In this document: piece by piece, positions 1-10,516 of the stretch
Position numbering within the stretch: position 1 is the first letter of the stretch
Layout of the letters: every line of letters starts with the position of its first letter
Source of the DNA: Paramarasmius palmivorus
Taxonomy: Eukaryota; Basidiomycota; Agaricomycetes; Agaricales; Marasmiaceae
Direction of reading: 5' to 3'
DNA length: 64,000 nt
NCBI GenBank assembly: GCA_037176845.1
Contig: JAYKXP010000001.1
Location: 496,001-560,000, forward strand
The notes under the pieces: generated by a model
What the model was told of the DNA's origin: nothing
Database searches by the model: none
Seen by the model: only the letters and a program-made list of their open reading frames with translations
Program-made: the position numbers and the translations under genes

Positions 1-429
1 ACAACCTGTCGGGGAAACACTTAGTGAGCGCATATGCTCGAGAGGGCGACAACATACTGGACATAGCACACCGCCATGGCATCGATTTAGAGGGTTCGCT
101 GTTCTCGGAGTGCTGCTTTACATGCGATTCTGACACCAAGCTCGTACAGGTTCATGTGAAGGGCAAGTCGCTTGTTCCACTTGTCACGTCATCTTGTCGC
201 CGGAGGAGTACTCAAAGCTACCCGCACCAAAAGACAATGAAAACGACATGTTGGACATGGCCCATGGTCTGACTGAAACGTATGCATATCCTTTGCACCA
301 AGATCAAGATCAATGACTCACGTTCACCGTAGGTCGCGCCTTGGGTGCCAGGTTCAAGTTGCGAGAGCAGTAGATGGACTGATGATTACCGTGCCAAATG
401 CATACGGACTGCGGAAGAAGACTAATTAG
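1..429 (+). CDS. YAH1: Mitochondrial [2Fe-2S] ferredoxin (adrenodoxin/Yah1 type), 5' truncated
   Basis: Adrenodoxin-type ferredoxins carry electrons in the mitochondrial matrix for Fe-S cluster assembly and heme A synthesis. Three exons can be read: 1-93, 150-279 and 333-429, with GT..AG introns at 94-149 and 280-332. The spliced protein shows [17 protein letters not shown], then the cluster-binding block [15 protein letters not shown] (three of the four Cys ligands in C-x5-C-x2-C spacing). Next come [20 protein letters not shown] and [17 protein letters not shown], which supplies the fourth Cys, and the end [11 protein letters not shown]. The frame is open to base 1, so the presequence and start lie outside the window. 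The family match is clear. The gene symbol is assigned by family, because fungi usually have a single such ferredoxin. Confidence 0.93.
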
Positions 430-1005
430 AGCTCTGCATGTTTGTTGACGGACATTACTTACGATAAAAATTTGCAGTTGAGGCATCGGAGTGCGGTGGT
501 AGTCGAAAAGTTGTACGAGTCCATAATAATTATAGTCTTCTGTGTTGTATGAAGGATGGGCCATGTTCCTCGTCATAGCCTCGCATTGGGTTTTCAGCAG
601 GATTTTTATGTTCCACTGCTATCGGCATGGGATATTGCCAACACCGTTCTTCTGGGACGATGGACCGTTTCAAGACGTTGTCCTGGGGCAAAGGAAGGAG
701 CCTGTTGAGAGCTACGCGTTCGGGGATTTCGAGTCTCGACGACAACTTACGTCGAAGTGTCATAGAGTTCTGCCAATAACCTTCACCAATTTCTTCAAGC
801 GTTGGATTGATGACCTAAGGTCTGAAAGGTCTGATTTTGGCTCCAATACTGGTTGCGAGGGAGGTAGAAGCTTCCAACTTGCAATTATTGACCCTTCTCT
901 CGTGTCAACGATGTCGATGGTCATGGTTACGAAGCGAGAATGTCTGACCTGGGCGCTTATGATACTGTAAGCGCTCGATATAATCTATCTGCGTATTCTA
1001 AGTAC
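430..1005. other. Intergenic stretch between ferredoxin and RAD17 3' ends
   Basis: Both flanking genes end here (convergent). Open frames exist on both strands, for example 542-970 plus and 530-763 minus. None shows a recognisable domain, and no convincing splice structure could be built. I see no repeat or RNA gene. Confidence 0.4.
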
Positions 1006-3647
1006 TCAGAAATCCTCGATATCGTCACTCTCTAACCACCCTCCATCATGTACCTCGGTCTGAGCATCCACGCAAAAGCCTGATTCCTGGTCTACAACAC
1101 TCTCGTCCCCTGGGCCGGTATCGGATTCGTCCACTTGGCGGCCTTCAAAACCGGATTGCACAAATCGAAGATGAGAAAAGCGATGATGTGTGACCGGTGG
1201 TATTGCGGAAGGCGCTCGCGGGTCACCAGCTCTGAAATCCTTTGTCTTCAGTACGGCGCCCAGGTCTGTCGCAATCAGTTGAGGGCTCCAACGGCCAATA
1301 TCCCAGTCAGACTGATTGACCTGGCCAAGGATAGCTTCATGTTAGTCGAATCCAGGAGTTAAACGATGATATACACACCGATACACCTTCGGTCGGGGTA
1401 CCATTTATTCTTCCCTGGGATATGATCCATGATTTGACATCTCTCACAGCTTCCCATGCATCCTTCTCCTTATTCAGGAAGTCAAAAAACTCTGGTTTGA
1501 ACACTTTCTGCGAGCGGCGCTCTACAGGAGATGGTAATGAATGCAATGTGCCAAGGGTCAACAGGTGGAAGCGATGTGGATTGACATGATACCACTACAG
1601 AAGACGTGAGATTAAGCGGCAAGCTAGAATTTGCATGCTTACTGTTTCCCCACCGCTAGAATCGGCCCAGCTGAGCCACTCGGCGACACCTTCGCAGTGA
1701 TCCAGATCGTTACAAAACTGGGTATAGTTCTGATGGATATACAGCGAATACAAGGAGGAGTCGATCGGGGAGTCAGTATACAGGCGCTGAGAACCTAGTC
1801 AGTCCAGAAACGAGAGGGTATTGCAGAGGACTCACATCAACGTCAACCCGACTGGCTCTTCTGTCATGGTGTCGAAGGTGATCTGGTAGCGGTGGTGGAT
1901 CTTCAAGCCTTTTGTCTATCTCTTGCTCCTTCTTGATATCTTTCACCTGCGCCGACGGTGCTGGTGCATCGCCTTTCCCTAGACAGACATCAATCCGGTC
2001 GTGCATATAAGAGTATACATATTAGCCTCACTCTTGTTGTACAACACCCGTCCAATCAGATGAAATAGCGCTAGACCTTGTTCGCGTCTAGTGATGTTTT
2101 CCATCAAAACTCGAGCTTCTAGCTTCGAGTCTCTCTTGCGGCTCTTACTCTTGACTCCGCTCTGGCTTTCAAGGCGTATGCAGGCGAATTGCAGGGCCAT
2201 GACGGCGCTCCTGATGTCCCCATTGGCAGTTTCGACGACTACATCAAGAAGGCCGGGGCTCACTGGGGATTTCCGACCGTTTTTACCTCCAGTATAATGA
2301 GTGTTGAGAAGTGCTTGAAGCGCTTTTCGGAGCAACGTTGGTGCTATTGGGTTAAATCTGGAAAACACGATTGAGTTTTCAGAAGTAAGGAGGAAGTTTG
2401 ATTCTGGATTGTGCACCTAATGTGAGTCACAAACGGCCCATTGAGTACATCCTTTGGTAGTACCGACTGTGCGTCGATTGCTCCATCATTGTCGCGTCTC
2501 CATATACCACTGGATAACCTCTCATCCTCAGCTTCTCCGCGTATTCCCGGATCACTGACGACAAGGATAATAGGCACAAAATCGCCGTGGGAAGAACTCA
2601 CCACTGCCTGAAGGGCAGCGTGAAATCGCGTTCGTATCGTGAGGTGGCCAACGTTAGGCAAGTCTTCGAGGAATATGACCCGTCTACCTCTAGACTCGTG
2701 TGTGTTCTGGGACTGGGAGGAACTCGACCCCTGCGTGAAAACCGTGTGGCAGTTGGTAGCTCGATGTAAAAACATTTCAAACTTGGAGAAAGAATTGTCG
2801 TATTCACGCTGACTGCTCAATGTGCTGAAGGCTTGATCTATATCGGTATTACTGGCAGTTTGGCATACATATTACGTGGATAACGCACCTATGACACCAA
2901 GCGACTCCTCGTTCATCGAGTTTCTCCATTCCACCAGCTCAAAGCCCATTTCACGGCTCAACACCCGAATAGTACTCGTCTTGGCTGTTCCAGCAGGTCC
3001 CGACAACAGAAGTAGTCTCTGAAAGTGGAGTTGAGCTACCGAGCGCATTGACGCCAGCCGCAAACTACTCACGCGATACTTTCTTAGCTTTCCAGACGGG
3101 CCACCTTCAAACGCTTCATTTAGCCATCTCCGAACATCTTCCACTTTTCGTACATGTACCGCGAGTTCGGCCTATGCAGCACTGTAAGCCTAAGTCGGGG
3201 CAAAAGTAGGGAAATTAACCTCTGTTTTTGGTTCATAGATATCCACCCACATACGTCCATCTAAATAATAAAAATTAATCATCCGCACCTTCAAGCCGTC
3301 ACAATTGAGATCACCTTCAGGACTCACACTGAAATCATCAACTAACAACACTTCCTCAACTTCCGCGACTTCCTGTGCTTTCCCTTTCCCTTTCGAGCTA
3401 GAGATAGATATTTGCGAAGAGGAGAGTGGTTGAGATGATGGTAAATTTGAGAACTGTGAAATCTTCAGAGCATGTTGGAACCAGAATCACAAAAACATAC
3501 TGCATTCAGAGGATTTACTCGTTTCAAGTTGTTCGGAGCAGCTTTCAGTGGTTCTACTTTCAATTTTTGACGTCTCTGTGAGGTCTGCAAATTCTTTTTG
3601 GAGTTTCCGGCTGATGAAGACGGCTGCGACAGTTTCGGCGGCATCAT
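1006..3647 (-). CDS. RAD17: Checkpoint clamp loader Rad17/Rad24-like AAA+ ATPase
   Basis: Rad17 with RFC2-5 loads the 9-1-1 clamp at damaged DNA in the nucleus. The gene is multi-exon. The N-terminus (start at 3644 or 3647, MPPKLSQPSSS) is basic and disordered. Then come MWVDIYEPKTE and LAVHVRKVEDVRRWL, a Walker A LLLLSGPAGTAKTSTIRVLS near 2950-3010, and a Walker B region RRVIFLEDLPN near 2680. The lid follows with FNPIAPTLLRKALQ, GDIRSAVMALQFACI and ALFHLIGRVLYNK. Downstream exons read LYSLYIHQNYTQFCNDLDHC (about 1700-1790) and FHLLTLGTLHSLPSPVERR. A last exon (about 1325 down to 1006) ends in the acidic tail DDIEDF, typical of fungal Rad17. The link from 1337 to the last exon uses a donor at EGGT|GTATCG, which is my inference; stopping at 1337 would lose the acidic tail. 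Confidence 0.88.
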
Positions 3648-4785
3648 GGTCGTGAGTGAGAGTAAACAAACGCGTAGCGTCACGAGTTACGCTCAAAAAG
3701 GAAACAGACTACGTCACGAGTGTCATATCACATGCAATGTGACTGTTCCTTAAACCTTTTTTCGTTCGCTTCTACTGCTTCTACTAATAGCAAGACCAAT
3801 CGGATCCTGTTTCTGCAGAAACAGCACCCGACAAAGGTGATGAGTCGATGACGGGTTAGTCGAGCAAAAATAGCCAAAATGAAAGATCTAAAGATCAAAG
3901 GATCGCGGGCCCGGGAACCACGGACGTTCCCGGAAGACCTGGGACGATTTTTGTCCAGCAAAAACAGTCATAGGTTTGGAATCTTCTCAGATCTTCTCCC
4001 GCAAACCGAACATCATTGTATCCTATCGTGTTTTTCCTGAAACATAACCCACTCACTGCAGTGCCAGGGGACCCCTTTTGTTTTGTCTTGCAAGGTGTGG
4101 CTTGTCCACAGGCTTATACAGAAACGGAACAGTCACTCCTATCCTCTTTCTACGACGCTAGGGCCCAGCAAATGTCGTTCCTTCAAATCGTCGCGAAGAC
4201 CCTGCACTCCCAACAAGTACAGTGGCTCCTGCCTTGGCTGTACTTAGCGGCTTACTAATTCATGCTATCTCACCCCACGGGGGTTGCACAGCGTTCTGGC
4301 ATTTCTACAATGAAGAATCTGTCAGATATCGCTTTCAGGCAACTCAGATCAATCGCAAGGCACACATATGCATTCAAGGCTGCGATTATTGATCCTATGT
4401 GGGGCGTTTCGCATCACCTGGACCACCGTCATCCTGCATTGTCAAAGTTCGGGTTCACAGCTGTTCAGTATATATTTCCTCGCACCAATCGGTACGGGGT
4501 CACTTATCTTTCGAAGAGCTGTTAAGCTACACTCCTCATTAACTCCCAATAGATTCCTCGTACGGGATGTAATCCTCTTGCCACGGATGGCATAATGTCA
4601 TAACTAACCACAATCGTCTCCCGACAGAACAGCCCCACACCGTCCACATATATACGCGAGACTTTTCGATTCACCTCAAGCACACCCTGGGTCTATTGTC
4701 TAGTAGCAGGAACATATTATTCAAACAGGTAAGGCCTCTTGAATTAAGATCACCTGTGTCTCACCGATTAATTACAGCATTTCGC
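3648..4785. promoter_or_regulatory. Divergent upstream region of RAD17 and the first multi-span gene, including a 5'UTR intron
   Basis: No gene was recognised. The distal part (about 4260-4785) is the copied leader of the downstream gene and has a counterpart at about 8090-8593. A TATA-like run lies in CACATATATACG near 4645-4656. A GT..AG intron at 4729-4777 lies just ahead of the chosen ATG; its counterpart is at 8528-8585. The open frame 4016-4258 (plus) is unassigned. Confidence 0.5.
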
Positions 4786-6510
4786 ATGAAGCCAACGTTG
4801 GCGGCATTTGCACTCTTCTGCTTTTCGACGGTTGCATTTGCATCCACAAACTTTTCAGGTTGCTGGGAGGAAATCAAACGAAACAACATGACACTTTTGG
4901 ATAGCCATGGGAATTTGGTGGACGATACTTCGAAGGGTAGAGCGATTGCGTACAAAGTCTGCCTCGAGGTCTGTGGGTCAGGACAAGAGCCGTTCAATTG
5001 GTCCACCTTCTCGCAGGAGTTCAGTGCTTGGCTACTGCCGTATCTTGCGCTGTTGTCACAACTCCCCTTCGGGGCGCAAGACAAACTGGAAAACCTCCTC
5101 TCAATGTTACTCACATTGGGCTCACCGACTCTTGCTGCGTATTCCATTGCCATTACGATTCTGAATGGCCGATGGATCGCTCGCTTGTTCCGGCCCTTCA
5201 CCTATCCCAACTCCCGGAATGCCACCCGAATTCTCAGTAGCCTCCAGCAGTCACCCTTGCGAATCAGACAAGACCGCTCGCTTCTCTCCTCGCTCGTCGT
5301 TCTGACAAAGAACGATGAATGGTGGTGTGAGCTGTGCGTGTGGATCAACTACACACACACATGGTCAATTTCAGCTGCCACGTCTATTGCATGGGTTATC
5401 ATTGCCTACATATTCACTGTCATCGACTCATTCATGGATATCACTGACACTGACACTTACAATACTAGCGGTCAAGGGGTTGGCGACGTGTGGTTATGGC
5501 TCCTACCAGTTGTCATTGCCTGGCTGCAGATCTCACCTAAATGCGACTCAAGTCGAGTCCACCAAGCTGTGCAGCGTGCGAACGAGATTGCATACGTCGC
5601 GATGCCAGACAGTCAAGTCAGGCTTGCTTCAGATCTCAGCGCTCACAGGGCCATCTACCTCGAAGTCGAGGACAGGGGGGCCTTGTATTCGGATCAGTAC
5701 GTTACCGCGCCAGTGTTCAACTACTCCCGTGTGTTCAGTTGGACCACGACTGTTGAGACGGTGGCAGCATACTTTGCGGAAGCTAGCGACCGAGCAAAGG
5801 ACTCTGACCCTGTCGACGGTACACACATTTGGATGCCGTCAGAGAACCGCAATATTCGGGTTAGACCTGAAAATCGTATGGGCTCTTCTTTACAGGTCGA
5901 CAAATATTGCACGCCAGACACGCCACCGTCCCCCAAGTCATTTGGATCCGGTGTCTGGTCCCGTGTAGCATTGGCATCACTGATGGCACTAGGGCTGCAG
6001 TGGGGGACAGCAGGAGCAGCCATATTGGTCGTGGTGCAGACACCGACCACTGGACTGGGCTGTCGTTCCGGCGCGTACTTGGTATACGCTGGTGTATCGA
6101 GCTTAGTCTGGATGATGCTAGTGCTATCCAGTGTCCTTGCTCACTATGTCTCGACCATTGAGTCGCGAAAGCGGCCTTACGGATATCGAAGGTCCAGTTA
6201 TAGGATTATACTGGCGACTGAGGCTTCGAATCTGCTCCGTAGACTGGGCAAGATACTCGCTACGATGAATGCTGTTTGGATTGTGTTGATCTGCCTCTTC
6301 CAGTTTAGTGCCTTCTTTGACCGTTGTTATTGCAATAGTAGCGTGCTCGGGTGGGGTGCAGCAGCAGCCTTTGCTGTGATGGACCCCTCGGATGACGTAT
6401 CGTTGATGAAAGCTGCCTGGGTGGGTGGGGTTGTGCTTGCAAGTGGTACTGCCTTTCTGTTCTTGGTCTTTGTGGGCACTATGATCAACCCACAGCTGCC
6501 AGATGATTGA
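4786..6510 (+). CDS. Secreted-pathway multi-span membrane protein, tandem copy 1
   Basis: I do not recognise a named family; similar hypothetical proteins are common in Agaricomycetes. The protein is about 574 aa. I chose the ATG at 4786 because it opens with a signal peptide (MKPTLAAFALFCFSTVAFAS) and directly follows the acceptor of a 5'UTR intron (4729-4777). A frame-open extension to 4696 exists but would read through that intron. After a short luminal, N-glycosylatable segment with Cys pairs come about six to eight hydrophobic spans, for example SIAWVIIAYIFTVIDSF, VWLWLLPVVIAWLQI, VALASLMALGLQWGTAGAAI, YLVYAGVSSLVWMMLVLSSV, NAVWIVLICLFQFSAF and AAWVGGVVLASGTAFLFLVF. A soluble loop of about 180 residues lies before the third span. 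It is nearly identical to the gene at 8594 and is intronless across the whole coding part. The function is unknown. Confidence 0.8.
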   Translation: MKPTLAAFALFCFSTVAFASTNFSGCWEEIKRNNMTLLDSHGNLVDDTSKGRAIAYKVCLEVCGSGQEPFNWSTFSQEFSAWLLPYLALLSQLPFGAQDKLENLLSMLLTLGSPTLAAYSIAITILNGRWIARLFRPFTYPNSRNATRILSSLQQSPLRIRQDRSLLSSLVVLTKNDEWWCELCVWINYTHTWSISAATSIAWVIIAYIFTVIDSFMDITDTDTYNTSGQGVGDVWLWLLPVVIAWLQISPKCDSSRVHQAVQRANEIAYVAMPDSQVRLASDLSAHRAIYLEVEDRGALYSDQYVTAPVFNYSRVFSWTTTVETVAAYFAEASDRAKDSDPVDGTHIWMPSENRNIRVRPENRMGSSLQVDKYCTPDTPPSPKSFGSGVWSRVALASLMALGLQWGTAGAAILVVVQTPTTGLGCRSGAYLVYAGVSSLVWMMLVLSSVLAHYVSTIESRKRPYGYRRSSYRIILATEASNLLRRLGKILATMNAVWIVLICLFQFSAFFDRCYCNSSVLGWGAAAAFAVMDPSDDVSLMKAAWVGGVVLASGTAFLFLVFVGTMINPQLPDD

Positions 6511-6687
6511 CGAGTCCTGAGGTATTCATTCTGTAGGCTATGCTATGTATCAAGGATTGGATAATGAATGTAACTTGTATTGTACTGTACACTTGCCGTA
6601 TATCATGCTATTATGAATTTGGGAGACAACCTGGGAGTAGTATCAACGTGCTGTGAATGTCCTTAACGGCGTGGTATTTATTGCCGT
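6511..6687. other. 3' region of copy 1, up to the AKR relic
   Basis: The first bases after the stop (ACGAGTCC or ACGAGCTA, then TATGTATCAAGGATTGGATAA) are shared with the 3' flank of copy 2 at 10340-10390. The duplicated unit therefore extends past the stop codon. Confidence 0.6.
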
Positions 6688-6885
6688 ACAATTCCACCCT
6701 CAAGCTTCAACACTCATATGTCCAACCGAAAGCTTTTCCATCGTCAGTCTGAGTGTGCACGCCGTTGATCAACGACCCCGCATCCCTGGGTTGTGATGAT
6801 ATCTGATAGCGTTGTCCGATCAACATACCAACGCTACGTCGTTTGGGCATAGCGATAGTATCCTCGTTGAACAGCCTGGTGACTA
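6688..6885 (-). pseudogene. Decayed 3' end of an aldo-keto reductase (duplication relic)
   Basis: Read on the minus strand this gives [20 protein letters not shown] followed by a stop, and upstream a corrupted LFNEDTIAMPKRRSV. The intact AKR at 10517-11920 has [20 protein letters not shown] and [14 protein letters not shown] at the same relative place. The piece lies downstream of multi-span copy 1 just as the intact AKR lies downstream of copy 2. It is therefore the distal edge of the duplicated segment. It has no catalytic part and cannot encode an enzyme. Confidence 0.85.
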
Positions 6886-8593
6886 ATTAATAAAGATACT
6901 TAGCAATTTCATCCACACGATGGTCAATTTTCATACAGAGGTTGGTTGGCACTTTTGGCTGGATATGTAGGTCACGAAAGCTGGGACCAGGCGGTTTATT
7001 GGTTGATATATCGGGTATACGTTAAATGAATCCATCGTACAGGTCGAGTACAGGTGCTTGAAGCGCAGAAAGGGATATAACATGTCAAAATAAGGAGAAA
7101 CTAATCAGCGATAGCGGCATGCCGCCAGTGCGAGAGCCTACATGATGGATCGATATGGACTTTCCCCAGGCTCTTCATCCTCGTCTCTTGCTATTTCTGC
7201 CAAACCGGTAACCCGAACCTAGTAAGACTCGGAAGACAATATGTTAGAATAGTATGGCAGAAGAATCAATTTGAAAGGCGCACCAAACACATCTACATAC
7301 TCATCTGCAATGAACTGAACTTAGCATTCATCATTTTTCCCAATCTTCCACAGTGGCCGAGGAATCCCGAAAAAAATAGTGATTAGTCTACGGAAGGCCT
7401 GCGAAGTGAACCAGAATAGGCCAAGAGAGCTGAACTGAGAACCGGGAATCTGGTACGGCGACTTGCAATTGGTCGAACCGGTGCTTGATTCTTGCATTTG
7501 AGTCTAGGTAGGAACTGAGGTGAAGGAATCGTAGCCAAGAGGGTAGCCAGCAAGTCAGAAGGGATGCAAAGAGGCTGTTGATTTGCAATTTTTGTCGGTC
7601 ACGAGTTTGGGTGGTCGCCTTGGAAAACGAGATGGTTCAAGTTGCGGGTAGCAAGGTGTTGTTTAACTGACACATCAACCAAACCTTCAGATCAACCATT
7701 GAACCAACGTTGTTTGATCCCCTAGCTAATTCATCAAGGTCCTTGATGAAAATCATACAGAACGGGCTTCACAGTGAAAGCCTGCTGCACGGCCCCATCA
7801 CCGTGCAAAGCGGCTGGTGTCGAGTTTAGCACCGTAACAATCCCGGTAGCAAGCCCTTTCCTTCGTAGAATTGGAATAGTCCCCACTCCGAGTCATTCTT
7901 GCACAGACGTGCCGATGCCAAAGCCCAGCAACTTGCGTGGTTCCTTACAGACTCGGATCCAGGAGTCACTTCAATTGCTACCACTGCCTCTGGAGAATCT
8001 GCTTCGGGAGATATACAATTGGTAACTCTTTTACAACTGTCTGGCTGCGCCGCTGAATTCTTCAACTTGAATAACAGCTTGTCAACCACATGTTATCTCA
8101 CCGTCCCAGGTGGCTTACACAGCGTTTTGACATTTTCATGATGAAGAGTCTGATGGCAGATATCGCTCCCAAATTCACTGCAAGGCACAAGCATGTTATT
8201 CATGCACTGTCATAGTTCGGTATCGCAGCAGTATCTATTTTCCTCCAGCACCAATCGGTACGGTCGGCACGGAATCACTTATCTTCCAAGCTGTTGATCT
8301 ACACACTGCTTGGTTCGCTCCCGAACACAGTCACCTCGTGGGGCATGTAACCTGCTTTGCGGATGTCATAACTAATGCCATCCCTATATAATAGTACTAT
8401 CTGTTATGGTGATCTTCTCTCAGCGGAACAGCCCCACACCGTCCACATATATATGCGATACTTTTCGGTTCACCTCAAGCACACCCTGGATCTATTGTCT
8501 AGTAAAGGGAACATAACATTTGAACAGGTAAGGCTTCTTAAAAGTCACTTGACGTCTGCCAGTGCATCTCACCAATTAGTTATAGCGTCTTGC
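6886..8593. other. Long intergenic stretch before copy 2, with a duplicated leader
   Basis: The first 1.2 kb (to about 8080) has no recognisable gene; open frames 7388-7588 (minus) and 7899-8141 (plus) are unassigned. From about 8090 it matches the leader of copy 1, including a TATA-like CACATATATATGCG near 8445 and the 5'UTR intron at 8528-8585. Confidence 0.5.
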
Positions 8594-10339
8594 ATGAAGT
8601 CAACGTTGGCTACATTTGCACTCGTCTACCTTTCGACTGTTGTGTTTGCATCCACAAACTTTTCACGCTGCCTCGAGGAGATCAAACTAAACAACACAAA
8701 TCCAAACTCGCCGTGGTTTCGTACACTTTTGGATAATCATGGGATGCCGGTAAACGATACTTCGAAGGGTAGAGCGATTGCATACGACGTCTGCCTCAAG
8801 GCCTGTGGGTCAGGGCAAGAGCCGTTCAATTGGTCTACCTTCTCGCAGGAGTTCAGTGCTTGGCTATTGCCGTATCTTGCGCTGTTGTCGCAACTCCCCT
8901 TTGGGGCGCAAGACAAGCTGGAAAACCTCCTCTCAATGTTACTCACATTGGGCTCGCCGACTCTCGCAGCGTATTCCATCGCCATCACGATTCTGAATGG
9001 CCGATGGATCGCTCGCTTGTTCTCGCCCTTTACCTATCCCAATTCCCGGAATGCCACCCGAATTCTCAGTAGTCTCCAGCAGTCGCCTTTGCGGATCAGA
9101 CAAGACCGCTCGCTTCTCTCCTCACTCGTCGTCCTCCCAGAGAATGATGAATGGTGGTCTGAGCTCTGTGTGTGGATCAACTACACACACACTTGGTCGA
9201 TTTCGGCCGCCACGTCTATTGCATGGGTTGTCGTTGCCTACATATTCACTGTCATCGACTCGTTCACTGACATCATCGGCACATACAACACTAGCGGGCA
9301 AGGAGTCGGCTCCGTATGGTTGTGGCTCTTACCAGTTGTCATTGCCTGGTTACAAATTTCACCCAAATGTGACTCGCGTCGAGTCCACCAAGCTGTGCAA
9401 CGTGCAAACGAGATTGCATATGTCGCCACCCCTGGTGGACATGTCAAGCTTGCTTCGGATCTCAGCGCTCACAGGGCCATCTACCTCGAAGTCGAGGATA
9501 GGGGGGCCTTGTATTCGGATCAGTACGTTACCGCGCCAGTGTTCAACTATTCCCGTGTATTCAGTTGGACCGCGACCGTTGAGACGGTAGCAGCATACTT
9601 CGCGGAAGCTAGCGAGCGAGCAAAGGACTCTGACCCTGTCGACGGTGCACACCTTTGGATGCCATCAGAGAACCGCAATATTCGGATCAGACCTGAGAAT
9701 CGTACGGGCTCTTCTTTACAGGTCGATAAATATTGCACCCCAGACACGCCACCTTCCCCCAAGTCATTTGGATCCGGTGTATGGACCCGTGTAGCATTGG
9801 CATCACTGATGGCACTAGGGTTGCAATGGGGGACAGCGGGAGCAGCCATACTGGTCGTGGTGCAGACACCGACCACTGGGCTGGGCTGTCGTTCCGGCGC
9901 GTACTTAGTATACGCTGGTGTATCCAGCTTAGTCTGGGTGATGCTAGTGTTATCCAGTGTCCTTGCTCACTATGTCTCGACCATTGAGTCGCGAAAGCTG
10001 AACGTGAACCCTTATAGATATAGAGGGTCCAGTTATAGGATTATATTGGCGACTGAGGCTTCGAATTTGCTTCGCAGACTGGGCAAGATACTCGCTACAA
10101 TGAATGCTGTTTGGATTGTATTGATCTGCCTCTTTCAGTTTAGTGCGTTCTTTGACCGCTGTTATTGCAATAGTAGCGTGCTCGGGCGGGGCGCTGCAGC
10201 TTTCAATGTGATGGACCCCTCGGATGATGTATCGTCGATGAAAGCCGCCTGGGTTGGTGGGGTTGTACTCGCAAGTGGTACTGCCTTTTTTGTTCTTGGT
10301 CTTTGTGGGCACCATGATCAACCCACAGCTGCCAGATGA
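8594..10339 (+). CDS. Multi-span membrane protein, tandem copy 2 (altered C-terminus)
   Basis: This is a paralogue of the gene at 4786-6510 with the same signal peptide (MKSTLATFALVYLSTVVFAS), spans and loop. The N-terminal luminal part has an insertion of about ten residues (TNPNSPWFRTLL). The start follows the 5'UTR intron 8528-8585; the frame is open upstream to 8375 only by reading through that intron. Near 10290 copy 2 has an uninterrupted T run where copy 1 has CTTTCTG, and one extra base. The last residues become FVLGLCGHHDQPTAAR instead of the FLVFVGTMINPQLPDD seen in copy 1. The nucleotides after the shift still spell the copy 1 ending in another frame, so the shift is recent or a sequence error. 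The function is unknown. Confidence 0.8.
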   Translation: MKSTLATFALVYLSTVVFASTNFSRCLEEIKLNNTNPNSPWFRTLLDNHGMPVNDTSKGRAIAYDVCLKACGSGQEPFNWSTFSQEFSAWLLPYLALLSQLPFGAQDKLENLLSMLLTLGSPTLAAYSIAITILNGRWIARLFSPFTYPNSRNATRILSSLQQSPLRIRQDRSLLSSLVVLPENDEWWSELCVWINYTHTWSISAATSIAWVVVAYIFTVIDSFTDIIGTYNTSGQGVGSVWLWLLPVVIAWLQISPKCDSRRVHQAVQRANEIAYVATPGGHVKLASDLSAHRAIYLEVEDRGALYSDQYVTAPVFNYSRVFSWTATVETVAAYFAEASERAKDSDPVDGAHLWMPSENRNIRIRPENRTGSSLQVDKYCTPDTPPSPKSFGSGVWTRVALASLMALGLQWGTAGAAILVVVQTPTTGLGCRSGAYLVYAGVSSLVWVMLVLSSVLAHYVSTIESRKLNVNPYRYRGSSYRIILATEASNLLRRLGKILATMNAVWIVLICLFQFSAFFDRCYCNSSVLGRGAAAFNVMDPSDDVSSMKAAWVGGVVLASGTAFFVLGLCGHHDQPTAAR

Positions 10340-10516
10340 TTGACGAGCTATATATACATATATACACTATGTATCAAGGATTGGATAACGAGTATTACTT
10401 GTGCTGTACTGTATATTTTATATACCCTATCATCCGTTTTAACGAGGTTCTGAACTGACTATCTTGAGGGATATGGACGTCATGAATGATTTGAACAGGA
10501 AAGACTTCGGATGTAT

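Noticed and set aside
4761..5201. Minus-strand 146-codon frame inside copy 1
   Set aside because: It mirrors the membrane-protein coding strand; a matching frame occurs in copy 2 only because the sequence is duplicated. No domain.
5315..5968. Plus-strand 217-codon frame in copy 1 (other frame)
   Set aside because: Shadow of the real frame; composition is atypical and the signal peptide and spans belong to the 4786 frame.
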